The notes under the pieces are model-generated. The model was not told the DNA's origin and did no database searches. It saw nothing but the letters and a program-made list of their open reading frames with translations. A program made the translations under genes and the position numbers. Positions 54,386 to 64,000 of a stretch of DNA of 64,000 nt are shown here, one piece after another. Position 1 is the stretch's first letter. Every line of letters starts with the position of its first letter. Origin of the DNA: Siphonodentalium dalli (lineage: Eukaryota > Mollusca > Scaphopoda > Gadilida > Siphonodentaliidae); NCBI GenBank assembly GCA_032622095.1, contig CP136067.1, positions 74,740,705 through 74,804,704 of the forward strand. The letters run 5' to 3'.

Positions 54386-54889
54386 TATACTTTATTTTGT
54401 TCTGTCTCACCTGTCTCGGCTTGTCCCAGGACTTATCACTAAACAAACATGCCGGTCTATTTTCTGTTGGCCATGTTTCTTGCCATATATGTAACCATAC
54501 CAGTCAGGTAAGCTTAATGAAACTGTTCAATTTTGTCCTCATCAGAAGCCGAACCCACCCCATGATATCGTGTTATAAAATAATAAATATAGGGTAAAAT
54601 ATTACAACTGGGAGCCCCTTTTCTTGATTTATATAGGTCTATAATTTTATATTCATTTTGGTATTTATAATTGGTTTTGGAAAAAAATTAAATGTCATTG
54701 AAAAAATATGCAACCAACTTGCCATCCCCTCCCCTCCTTTGTCAGCACATCCCTGCAAGAATAGGTTAATAATATGGGGAGGGGGTAGTGGTGTGTCTTT
54801 AAAAAGTGTTAAATCTATAAAAAAAAAAACAGTGTAAAATTAAAAAATATATGTATTTTCATATTTTTGTTTTCATTTAGAATTTTTTT

Positions 54890-55256
54890 TTCAAATTGAG
54901 AAAGAGTTATGTCCCTGGCTCTGCCTATATCTGACCCAGTGACCCTATTTGAACAAATCTGAACCCCAGTCACCCAAGGACCCCCCATATCGTTTTAAGA
55001 ATTACTATGAAGGGAAAGAGTTATGGCCCTGGCTTCGCAGCTATTTGACCCAGTGACCTCATTTGAACAAATGTGAATGTGAATCACCTAGGGAACATCC
55101 ACACCAAATATGAACTCATTTGGTCATATAAATCTGGAGAAGATGTTTTAAGAATTGTGGATGGACGGATGGATGGCTAGACAGATAAATGGACGGATGA
55201 CGGACGACGAGTGATGACTATAGCTCCACCGGAAACTTCGTCTCAGGTGAGCTAAA
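54890..55256 (+). repeat. Family E element abutting the Tx1-like LINE
   Basis: Two monomers (AGAGTTATGTCCCTGGCTCT, AGAGTTATGGCCCTGGCTTC), GGACGGATGGATGGC, GAGTGATGACTATAGCTCC and the end AGGTGAGCTAAAAA. LINE coding sequence starts immediately after. Confidence 0.8.
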
Positions 55257-55741
55257 AACTAGTAAATGCCTGGGACCATCTGGTTACACATATGAATTCT
55301 TCAAATTTTTCTGGTCTAATCTGGGGCCCTTTGTGACAGACTCACTTAACGAATCATTTTCAGTCGGAGAATTATCGATCACACAAAAACAGGGTATTAT
55401 AACACTTATTCCAAAGAAGGACAAAACCCGTCAATTATTGAAAAACTTGCGTCCCATCTCTCTTTTGAACACAACTTATAAACTCGCCTCATCTTGTATC
55501 GCATATAGGCTTAAACGCGTCCTCCCGTATATAATTAATTCTGACCAAACAGGTTTTCTTGCTGACAGGTATATTGGAGATAATACACGGCTCATATATG
55601 ACATAATGCATCAAGCGAAAACCCACGATAAGCCTGGAGTCCTGCTCCTAGTAGACTTCGAAAAAGCATTTGACTCAGTGTCCTGGTCGTTCATACATAA
55701 ATGCCTCAATTTTTTTCTTCGAATTTGGCGATTCTATAAAA

Positions 55742-57786
55742 TGAAAGTGTCAATGACACTGTAGCTCAACTTAGGTAGGGGAATAATTTAATGGTTGACA
55801 GTAAATGGATTTAGTGATGCAAAGAGTAAAATACAAGATGGCTGCTGGTGGCCATTTTTTTTGGCCAATTGACCCCAAAAGGACTCGTTCCCATCTACGT
55901 ATAATTGTTAACATCCATGACAAATTTTATGAAGATCTGACCAAAGCTACGACCTACAAATTTCTAATGATCAGACGAACAGTACGACCTGTAGACCGTG
56001 CCAATGGATTGAATTTTGAAATCCAAGATGGCCGCTGGCAGCCATGTTTTTTGGCCGATTGACCCCACAATGATTCGTTCCCATCTACATGTCAATGTCA
56101 ACATTCATGACAAATTTCACAAAGATTAGACCAAAGGTACAACCTGTAGCCCGTGCCAAAGGATTTAGTCATGCAAAGAGTAAAATCCAAGATGGCTGCT
56201 GGCGGCCATGTTTTTTGGCCGAACGACTCCAAAATCACTCTTTCCCATCTACATGTCAGTGTTAACATCCATGACATATTTAATAAAGATCAGACCAAAG
56301 GTATGACCTGTAGCCCACGCCAAAGGATTTAGTCATGCAAAGAGTAAAATGCTGGTGGCCATGTTTTTTGACCGAATGACCCCAAAACGACTCGTTCCCA
56401 TCTACATGTCATTGTTATAATTCATGACAAATTTCATGACCATTTGTCCAAAGCTACGACCTGTAGCCCGCACCAAAGGATTTAGTCATGCAAAGAGTAA
56501 AATCCAAGATGGCTGCTGGCGGCCATGTTTTTTGACCGAATGACCCCAATATCACTCGTTCCCATCTACATGTCAGTGTTAACATCCATGACAAATTTCA
56601 TAAACTTCCGACCAACACAACGACCTTTTTTGGCCGAACAACCCCAAAATCACTCGTTCCCATCTACATGTCATTATTAACATCAATGACAAATTTCATG
56701 ATGATCAGGCGAACAGTACGATCTGTAGCCCGCGCCAATGGATTGATTTTTGAAATCCAAGATGGCTGCCAGCGGCCATGTTTTTTGGCCGAATGACCCC
56801 AAAATGACTCGTTCCCATCTACATGTCAATGTCAACATTCATGACAAATTTCATGATGTTCCGATCAAAGCTACGACCTGTAGCCCGCGCCAAAGGATTT
56901 AGTCATGCAAAGAGTAAAATCCAAGATGGCTGCTGGCGGCCATGTTTATTGGCCGAACAACCCCAAAATGACTCGTTCCCATCTACATGTCAATATTAAC
57001 ATCCATGACAAATTTCATGATGATCAGACGAACAGTACGACATGTAGCCCGCGCCAATGGATTGAATTTTGAAATCTAATATGGCCGCCAGCGGCCATGT
57101 TTTTTGACCGAATGACCCCACAATGATTCGTTCCCATCTACATGTCAATGTCAACATTCATGACAAATTTCATAAAGATTAGACCAAAGGTACAACCTGT
57201 AGCCCGCGCCAAAGGATTTAGTCATGCAAAGAGTAAAATCCAAGATGGCTGCTGGCGGCCATGTTTTTTGGCCAAACAACTCCAAAATCACTCGTTCCCA
57301 TCTACATGACAGTGTTAACATCCATGACAAATTTCATAAACTTCTGACCATAACAACGACCTGTAGCCCGCGCCAAAGGATTTAGTCATGCAAAGAGTAA
57401 AATCCAAGATGGCTGCTGGCAGCCATGTTTTTTGGCCGAACGACCCCAAAATCACTCGTTCCCATCTACATGTCATTGTTAACATCAATGACAAATTTCA
57501 TGATGATCAGATGAACAGTACGACCTGTAGGCCGCGCCAATGGATTGAATCTTGAAATCCAAGATGGCTGCCAGCGGCCATGTTTTTTGGCCGAATGACC
57601 CCAAAATGACTCGTTCCCATCTACATGTCAATGTCAACATTCATGACAAATTTCATGAAGATCAGACCAAAGGTACAACCTGTAGCCCGCGCCAAAGGAA
57701 ATTGTTGACGGACACACGCACACACGGACGACGGACGCCAAACCATGGCAATAGCTCAAACTTACAAAAGTAAGTTGAGCTAAAAA
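55742..57786 (+). mobile_element. Family F tandem-repeat element (2045 bp) inside the LINE, Helentron/HINE-like
   Basis: It starts TGAAAGTGTCAATGACACTG TAGCTCAACTT and ends ACAAAAGTAAGTTGAGCTAAAAA; TAGCTCAACTT and AAGTTGAGCTA are subterminal inverted repeats. Eleven monomers with GGCCATGTTTTTTGGCCGAA alternate spacings of about 165 and 155 bp; each carries CTCGTTCCCATCTACATGTC, GACAAATTTCATGATGATCAG, CGACCTGTAGCCCGCGCC and AATCCAAGATGGCTGC. A short GGACGACGGACG run precedes the end. Outside, the LINE joins as ATA AAA|TGG ATA without duplicated bases (FGDSIK + WIAILYED). Confidence 0.88.
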
Positions 57787-59676
57787 TGGATAGCCATTCT
57801 ATATGAAGACGCTAGTTCGTCTATACTGATTAACGGTCACATATCACAAAGTTTTAAATTAGGGCGTGGCTGTCGACAGGGTGATCCCATATCCCCGTAT
57901 ATTTTTCTCCTCTGCGCTGAGGTGTTAGCATTGTTGGTAAGACAGAATGATAAAATTAAAGGAATAGTCCTCGGTGGTTCAGAGTATAAACTATCACAAT
58001 ACGCGGACGACACAACGTTCATACTTGATGGCAATGAAAGTAGCATACGTGAGGCCTACTCAATACTTGACCTATATGCTCGGGTTTCGGGACTGCGTAT
58101 TAATTAACCCGGAGAAATGCCAGGCGGCATGGATAGGATCAAGAACAAACTATGAGTCAACCATGTGCCAAGATTTAAAATTATCTTACTCAAAAACTTT
58201 CAACTTTCTGGGCATTAATTTCAACACTGATCTTCAAAAAATGATGTCAAACTACTCCGGTAAATTGGACGAAATAGAACGACTAACCAAGACATGGAGC
58301 CACAGGCTATTAACCCCAATTGGAAGAATAACTGTCATTAAGACACTTATTCTTCCAAAGCTAACCAACATATTCATGTCTCTCCCCAGTCCAGACGATG
58401 CTTTCATTATTATTATTAAAGACGTTAAACACAATTTTATTCCATTTTATCTGGAACTCGAAACGAGACAGAGTACAAAGGAAGCAGTTATGTCTTGATT
58501 ACCCCCTAGGAGGATTGAAAATGGTCAACTTGGAACATTTTAACGACGCAATGAAAATCACATGGCTGAGACGTCTAATATGTAAACAATCAAAATGGGC
58601 CCCTCTCCTAAAAGACAACCCCATTATCTATGACCCCCTGTACCTAACATATGATGCTAAGTTCCTGTCAAAACAAACTTCAAAAATGTCTAACCCATTT
58701 TGGAGGGATGTTCTCAGCTCTTGGTGCAAATTCATAAGCATAGATGATAAAAATGGTAATATCATGTCAGCGACCATATGGAATAATTCTAACATTAGAA
58801 TGGAAGGAAACCCCATTAACTTTAATTCGTGGAGAAATGCAGGCATATATTTTGTAAACGATATGTTCCAAGCCGATGGGGAATTTCACACCCCCGACTC
58901 CCTTAAAGGCTACATTCAATATTTCTACTAACTTCATTACTATGGCTAGCCTAAAACGCCAAATATATAGCCTTTCAAACTCTCGAAATCAGCCCCTCCT
59001 ACGATTACACTCTCCGTTCTTACCCAAACATTTGAGCCCGTTATTAAGGGATCATAAAGGCGGTCAACTCTTTCATAGAACCCTGTCAATAGGAAACCTG
59101 GGAACATGGGTGCCAAACTCATGTAAAAAATGGAAATCGGAAATAAAAGACGACTCACAATCATGGGACAATATATTTCGTAATCCATTTACTACCACGC
59201 CTGACACCAAACTTCAATGGCTCCAATCTAGAATTAATACGAGAATCCTCTCGACGAACAAATTTCTGAAGATAGCAGGCATAAGAGCTGATGATCTATG
59301 TAAGAGTTGCGAAAATACTCAAGAAAACATTTCTCACATTTTCTGGGACTGCCCACACACAAATCGGTTCATAACCGAACTTCAGTCTTGGCTGAAAACA
59401 AATCAAGTGTCTATACATATTACCAAACCAAATATGCTTTTTGGCGCTAATCACTGTCAAGTGAATTCCATCATAAACTATTTTCTACTTGTGCTAAAGC
59501 AATATATTTATAGGACTAAATTTGACCCAATCCAACTCTCAATAAAGGCGTTTGTCGCTGAATTGAAATTCAAATATGAATGCGATAAGTACACATCCAG
59601 ATGCAACATGCTATATCAAGAGTTTCAAAAGCGATGGCTACCCTTTGAAAATGTAATTAATGACAACACTGATTGA
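57787..59676 (+). pseudogene. Tx1-like LINE ORF2, RT core to C-terminus
   Basis: Continues the LINE after the insertion. WIAILYEDASSSILINGHIS and GCRQGDPISPYIFLLCAEVL lead into the YADD active site; after a one-base shift near 58108 comes NPEKCQAAWIGSRTNYE and FNFLGINFNTDL; after shifts near 58440 and 58930 come DYPLGGLKMVNLEHFNDA, then QWLQSRINTRILSTNKFLKI and the Cys/His motif, ending VINDNTD. Three frameshifts disable it; few other stops suggest a fairly recent insertion. Confidence 0.88.
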
Positions 59677-59984
59677 CTTTCTGACATCCACAAATAAAAA
59701 TAACTTTATACATGTATATACTCCGAATAACACAGTTATATACATATAGCCCGGAACCCGAGCCATCTCTCAAGTTTACATTAATCATTTCTTAACTCGA
59801 TCATCAAAAGGCCGACAAAAATTTATCAGCGCCAATCCTAACTCTTTATGTTACAGTATAAATGACGTTCTTAATTCAGTGCGCTAACGTTGTGTCGCCC
59901 AATGGCCAACGGAATAACAATCTATTTATCTCTTTACCACAACTATATGATTCACGTATGATTTTACTAGTGTCGCCAGTGAGA

Positions 59985-60045
59985 AAGTAGCCCAAGTGAA
60001 ACTCACTTGGAGCCCAAGTGAAATTCACTTGGGAGCGTGCAAAAG
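59985..60045. repeat. Two tandem CAAGTGAAATTCACTTG palindromes
   Basis: CCCAAGTGAAACTCACTTGG and CCCAAGTGAAATTCACTTGG lie next to each other, 20-30 bp left of the hAT target site. Confidence 0.85.
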
Positions 60046-60068
60046 TGAGTGCTAGAATATAATATGTA

Positions 60069-61150
60069 TAGTGTTGAAACGATTAGCGTTTTTATGGAAT
60101 CGACTAGTCGCTAGAGGTAATCGACTACTAGTCGACTAGTCGGACCCCTTCTAAGAGTTCCCGTTTCTATGCCCATATGACGTATAAAAAGGGCCATGTG
60201 CAGTTTTGAGTATCCAACTCTTCGTTTCAGAACGTTAAAACAGAAAGCATATAATCTCCCGTTTTGCCCGTAAGTCTCCCAATTTGATGTCTTAAACCAG
60301 GCTCTCCTGCAACCTCCATATAATCTCATGGTTTGGGGAATGCAGGTAATAAAACATTTTATATAAACAAAATTGTCGCCGGTAACCCTGGGTAACCAGG
60401 AAATAAATAGGCAAGTCTCGTTAGTAAGTCTCGCTAACGAGATGTCTGGTGTGTTCTATTGTCTCTCTGAATTGGCGCCTCATGTCGCGGGGTGGGGGGG
60501 GGGGGGGCGGTATGGGTATTAGAATGATCTAGGATCTATTCAGTTACTGAGTTGACTTTACCAGCTTGACATGTTGCGAATTATGTTTTGTATATCATTG
60601 AAGCCATTTTGTTGCATCATTACTCTAGAAGTTTTCACTGGTCAATTGTTCCCATTGAACTAGACAGTGTTCGGTCGGCAGCGACACTTTGTGTCTTTGA
60701 TGATCAACATAAAAGAAACCGCGCATACCGGTACATGTGCATACATTGGGTTCAGTTCAGGTCATGGAGTTCACCGCTCGTGCATGACTGGCAGTGGCAT
60801 CGTTAAGATTCAATAATAAGATTTATTTAGTATTCAATATAATTATAATATATATATATCAACAGGACCCCACAAAAAGTTTAACTTGCAAGGGCAGGGC
60901 CCTTATGCTTGTATAATGATACAGTGTTATGTGTACGTATATTGGGTTAAAGGAACAATGCAATAAGATCTAAGAAGTTAATATGTATTAACTGTTACAG
61001 ATTACGTGATAATATTGCCATGCAATGGCACTGCTGTCATGATAGCAATTAGGTAGTGCTTTTTCTCGACTAGTCGACTAGCATATTTCGGGATCGACTA
61101 ATTTAATAATCGCGTCGATTTCGACAAATCGATTAATCTTTTCAACACTA
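60069..61150. mobile_element. hAT-type element, 1082 bp, perfect 8-bp duplication
   Basis: The ends TAGTGTTGAAA and TTTTCAACACTA are inverted; AATATGTA flanks both (60061-60068, 61151-61158). Subterminal CGACTAGTCG palindromes lie at both sides. A truncated relative is at 580-725. No transposase frame; a G-rich tract lies at about 60488-60506. Confidence 0.94.
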
Positions 61151-61300
61151 AATATGTATCAATGTATTGTTACTATAATGCTTGTGCTATACGTATGTCT
61201 GTCTGTCTCATTCTTTCTGTTATATATACTTCCTCAATAAAAAAAAAAATAAAAAAAAATAAAAATAAAAAAAAAACAAATAAAATAAAAATAGCTGCAA

Positions 61301-62082
61301 ATGATAACTCTTTTAACATTGATCACCAGTCATGGAATATTATTGCACTCAAAATTAAAATGGTGTCCAAAATCAAATAAAATTTACATTTTGGGCAAAA
61401 TGTAATAGCTATTCCTATAAGAGTGAACAAACACTTGAATATGCGAGGAAGACTGATTGCAGAGTATAAGATAACCTTTTATCAGAGATGTTTGAATTAT
61501 CCTAAATGTATCTCACGAGAGATCAAGCGAAAGCAGGGTCTCATACAATGGTTAAATCTGGACTCTTGGGCCTCCATAAACTGAAAAACAACGCAGTTTT
61601 ATTTGCGTTGTTTATCGTTAATCATGTGTAAATAAACAGCTAAATGGGATTTAGTTGGTATGTGACCATTTTGATATATAACATGGCCCCATACTCCAAG
61701 CACAAGTCATGATGGTGAGTTTTTTTTACCTCTATTTAAACAGAATCCACTGAAAACTCACATGGGTACTGCCAAAAACGATGCCAGTTTTCATATTTTG
61801 CGCACTGATATCATGGAAGATTTTTTGTATGTGGTGTGAAAAAGGTCCCTGCACACCATGAACATAATTTCAATTCTGTATAAAACTATGTTCTCCCATT
61901 TAATAAATTACAATCACACTTTAACCAGGACAACTAAGATTACATAAGCTGGACTTGCTGACAATAGGGAGACTTTGGACAATGAGAGACTGAACTATAT
62001 AAAGTACCTCATAGCAGTGGCGGTCATTCACATAATGGTGGCAACAGTGGTAATTCAGAATGGTACTGCATGTATAATGAAC
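61301..62082. other. Unassigned intergenic sequence
   Basis: Nothing recognised beyond AT-rich sequence after the LINE tail. Confidence 0.5.
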
Positions 62083-62384
62083 ATCGATTGATTGATTGAT
62101 TGGGGTTTAATGTCGCATTCAGCAACTAAGGCCATATCTCGACATTGCCAGTTTTAGTGGTGGAGGAAATCCGAATGACAGTGATTTCAATGGCTGATAA
62201 ACTCGTTCGTCCATGTGCGGCAAACCACCGGCTATCAGCTAGTAACTGACAAGTCCACCAGATAATGATTTTGAGTTACAAAGTCCATGATGGTAACATA
62301 TGGATTTCAATCCTCATTGCTAGCTCTGGAAGGCGAGACAGCTTGGAGTTGTACCCCTAACCGACTGAGCCACTGAGGCCCCCA
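62083..62384 (-). mobile_element. tRNA-derived SINE with AATC tail
   Basis: Minus strand: the head GGGGCCTCAGTGGCTCAGTC contains an A box TGGCTCAGTCGG (62372-62361) and a B box GGATTGAAATCC (62313-62302). After a central body it ends CTGAATGCGACATTAAACCC CAATCAATCAATCAATC. The CATTAAACCC-type end before a short tandem tail is typical of Meta/V-type molluscan SINEs (family knowledge). The full element of about 300 bp appears intact. Confidence 0.85.
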
Positions 62385-62919
62385 AATGAACATGGAGATA
62401 ATTTTCGTCAATACAGAAATGGCCATGACGACAACACTGACTTTTATCTTCATAGAAACCCTTACTCAATCAAATGCCGTGTCTTGGGTAGTTTGGATGA
62501 AAAGGTCACTGGTAGCAAACTACTGGTAGATGACTATTTCGTCTCATGCAATGTTCATATTTATCTTGTGAAAGTCATATATAAGCATGATACTCCATAC
62601 TACATACCGGTAGTACATAGGCCAAAATCCACATTGAAAATACTAGCATGGAGATGGTATTAGACCCAAGATTCTCGGGTCTTATATGTCATGAATGGCA
62701 ACCATACTGGTATTCTGTGCATCCTAATGACTTTGGCAAGATTACTAGATTCTCACCATACAAGTGCAAATTAATTCATATATTACATGTACAGATTTTC
62801 AGAATGACATCATATAATTGTATTCTTTAAGATATCACTATCATTGTCGTGCATATGTTTATTTCACATTCTGCTGAAAATTGGTATGTGTGGATATTTT
62901 TTAACATGATTAACATTTC
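62385..62919. other. Unassigned intergenic sequence
   Basis: No recognisable feature. Confidence 0.5.
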
Positions 62920-63530
62920 TTATCTGGAATGCCAAGGATATAATGTCAAGCACCCTATACTTAAGTAGGACACTTAATCAGATAGAAGCTGATCTAGTAT
63001 GCATAAATGAGCACTGGTTATATTGGAAAGATGTGAATTCTCTAAATTGTATCCACTAAGTAGTCGTATCATGCCGTTTGTGTTATTTCGCAATGTTTGC
63101 CAATGCAGCGCGGTTGGGCCAAAGGCGGTTGAACTAATTTAGAGGTAAAATATCAATATCAATATAGATGACAATGACGATGTCGATGATATAATTGGTG
63201 TTCCAATACAACTTTCAAATACAACATAGATATATAATTTTCAATTATATCTCACATCTTCGCTTTACACTCTCCAGTTTTATCGAGATTACATCACAAA
63301 GATGAAAAGAATTTATGATGCCTATAGTATGCTAGGTGAAGTGGTATTTATGGACAATTTTAATACTACAACTTATAAACATGATGATCACAGAAAAGAA
63401 TTTGAGAATTTGAGTATATGAATCATTCGTTTCATTCAACAGGTCTGTTGAACAGGCTGAAAACTTATGTGCCAAACAGAGACTGTCCTGTCTCTGTTAT
63501 TGATCACATTTTTATCCCAGAGTAGAAAAA
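62920..63530 (+). pseudogene. LINE apurinic-type endonuclease, heavily decayed
   Basis: In shifting frames: YLEWQGYNVKHP, TLNQIEADLVCINEHWLYW (the catalytic-Glu block, here INEHW), YDAYSMLGEVVFMDNFNTTT (family GDFN, here DNFN), and PVSVIDHIFIPE (Asp/His block). Order and spacing match the APE-like endonuclease of LINE ORF2. Several stops and frameshifts; no RT follows within the window. Confidence 0.75.
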
Positions 63531-63807
63531 AATAACGATATCATCTACGCCAATTTAATTTCTAGATTAAATACAATGCTAACACTGAAATAAATGTCTG
63601 TCCATAGCCAAAGATGAAATTTGATAGCATTCTCCTTTTATAGCTCAGCATATCAACTTCAGTATCAGACCAATATTGCAGCCTTCCATCTTAGAATGTC
63701 AGAAATCGTCAAGATTTTGAAAAGTATTATGACTGTTAAGTTAAATGCAGAATTTATATGGCATCAGAAGCTTAGCCACCCACCTGTACACCCGTCTTTT
63801 GGACAGG

Positions 63808-64000
63808 CAATTCAATGTCAATGACACTGTAGCTCAACTTGCAGATGGGATAATGTCATACATTAATCAATGGAGTGACAATGAATGAGAAAAGTTTAAA
63901 TGTTTAAGTAATACCATAGGTTAACACGAAGAGCCATATTCAGTTTGGGATCAATTGGATCAAAACTGTTAGCTGTTGGGCATACCAAAGTATTTAGTGA
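63808..64000 (+). repeat. Family F element, 5' end, runs out of window
   Basis: ATGTCAATGACACTGTAGCT CAACTTGCAGATGGGATAAT is collinear with the starts at 36347 and 55742. The tail lies beyond the window. Confidence 0.75.

Larger units (their letters stand above)
55257..61300 (+). mobile_element. L1/Tx1-like LINE, interrupted twice
   Basis: Non-LTR retrotransposon ORF2 fragments: 55257-55741, 57787-58110, 58113-58498, 58398-58931 and 58876-59676, separated by insertions and frameshifts. Motifs: CLGPSGYTYEFFKFFW, ITLIPKKDKTRQLLKNLRPI, LLVDFEKAFDSVSW (motif A), GCRQGDPISPYIFLL (motif B), LSQYADDTTFILDG (motif C, YADD at 58000-58011), then CKSCENTQENISHIFWDC. The stop is at 59674. The probable 3' UTR continues across the hAT (60069-61150) to CCTCAATAAAAAAAAAAAT (61235-61300), a polyA-type tail. 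The 5' half (endonuclease) is absent. Inactive. Confidence 0.9.

Noticed and set aside
1-64000. CRISPR arrays, bacterial operons or integrated phage
   Set aside because: The tandem repeats have no unique spacers, and introns and LINEs show eukaryotic DNA.

Overview
The window is animal nuclear DNA: AT-rich, intron-dominated and densely packed with transposons. It carries one clear host gene, on the minus strand. The repeat content (a tRNA-derived SINE with an AATC tail, Helitrons, many tandem-monomer elements of pearl/HINE type, PIF/Harbinger and hAT MITEs, CR1/Jockey-like and Tx1-like LINEs) fits a marine lophotrochozoan, most likely a mollusc. That is inference; no ribosomal or mitochondrial marker is present.

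Host gene, about 1.5-40.4 kb, minus strand: fourteen consecutive coding exons of MADD (Rab3-GEF, AEX-3 family). They start at an ATG at 40354 and leave the window after 842 codons. Every intron has GT..AG ends and all exon phases are compatible. The exons encode the uDENN, cDENN and dDENN modules and the following serine/acidic linker. The C-terminal half of the gene lies to the left of position 1. The introns hold almost all the mobile DNA of this half. The most striking case is intron 5, where a LINE is split by a Harbinger MITE, which is split by a hAT element, which contains a large foldback.

Upstream of the gene, 40.4-64 kb: no second host gene is convincing. The region holds short hAT MITEs, a frameshifted SGNH-hydrolase reading frame (46.7-47.4 kb), a short gag-like frame (48.2-48.6 kb), a C+G-richer candidate promoter with a perfect CRE (48.7 kb), an 867-bp hAT element, a degraded CR1/Jockey-like LINE (51.5-52.7 kb), and a Tx1-like LINE (55.26-61.3 kb). 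The Tx1-like LINE is interrupted by a 2-kb tandem-repeat element and by a hAT with a perfect 8-bp target duplication. Further right are a SINE and a decayed LINE endonuclease.

Cross-cutting pattern: at least six sequence-distinct repeat families share one architecture. Each has about 155-175-bp monomers in tandem, often a GGAC/GGAT microsatellite, then a short terminal hairpin and a CTAAAA-like or GGGGACAA-like end. One copy interrupts the Tx1 LINE cleanly. Comparison with a second copy shows insertion between A and T without target duplication, as expected of rolling-circle (Helentron/HINE) elements. I regard this set as the best candidate for an under-described system. All assignments come from reading the sequence; no database search was run.
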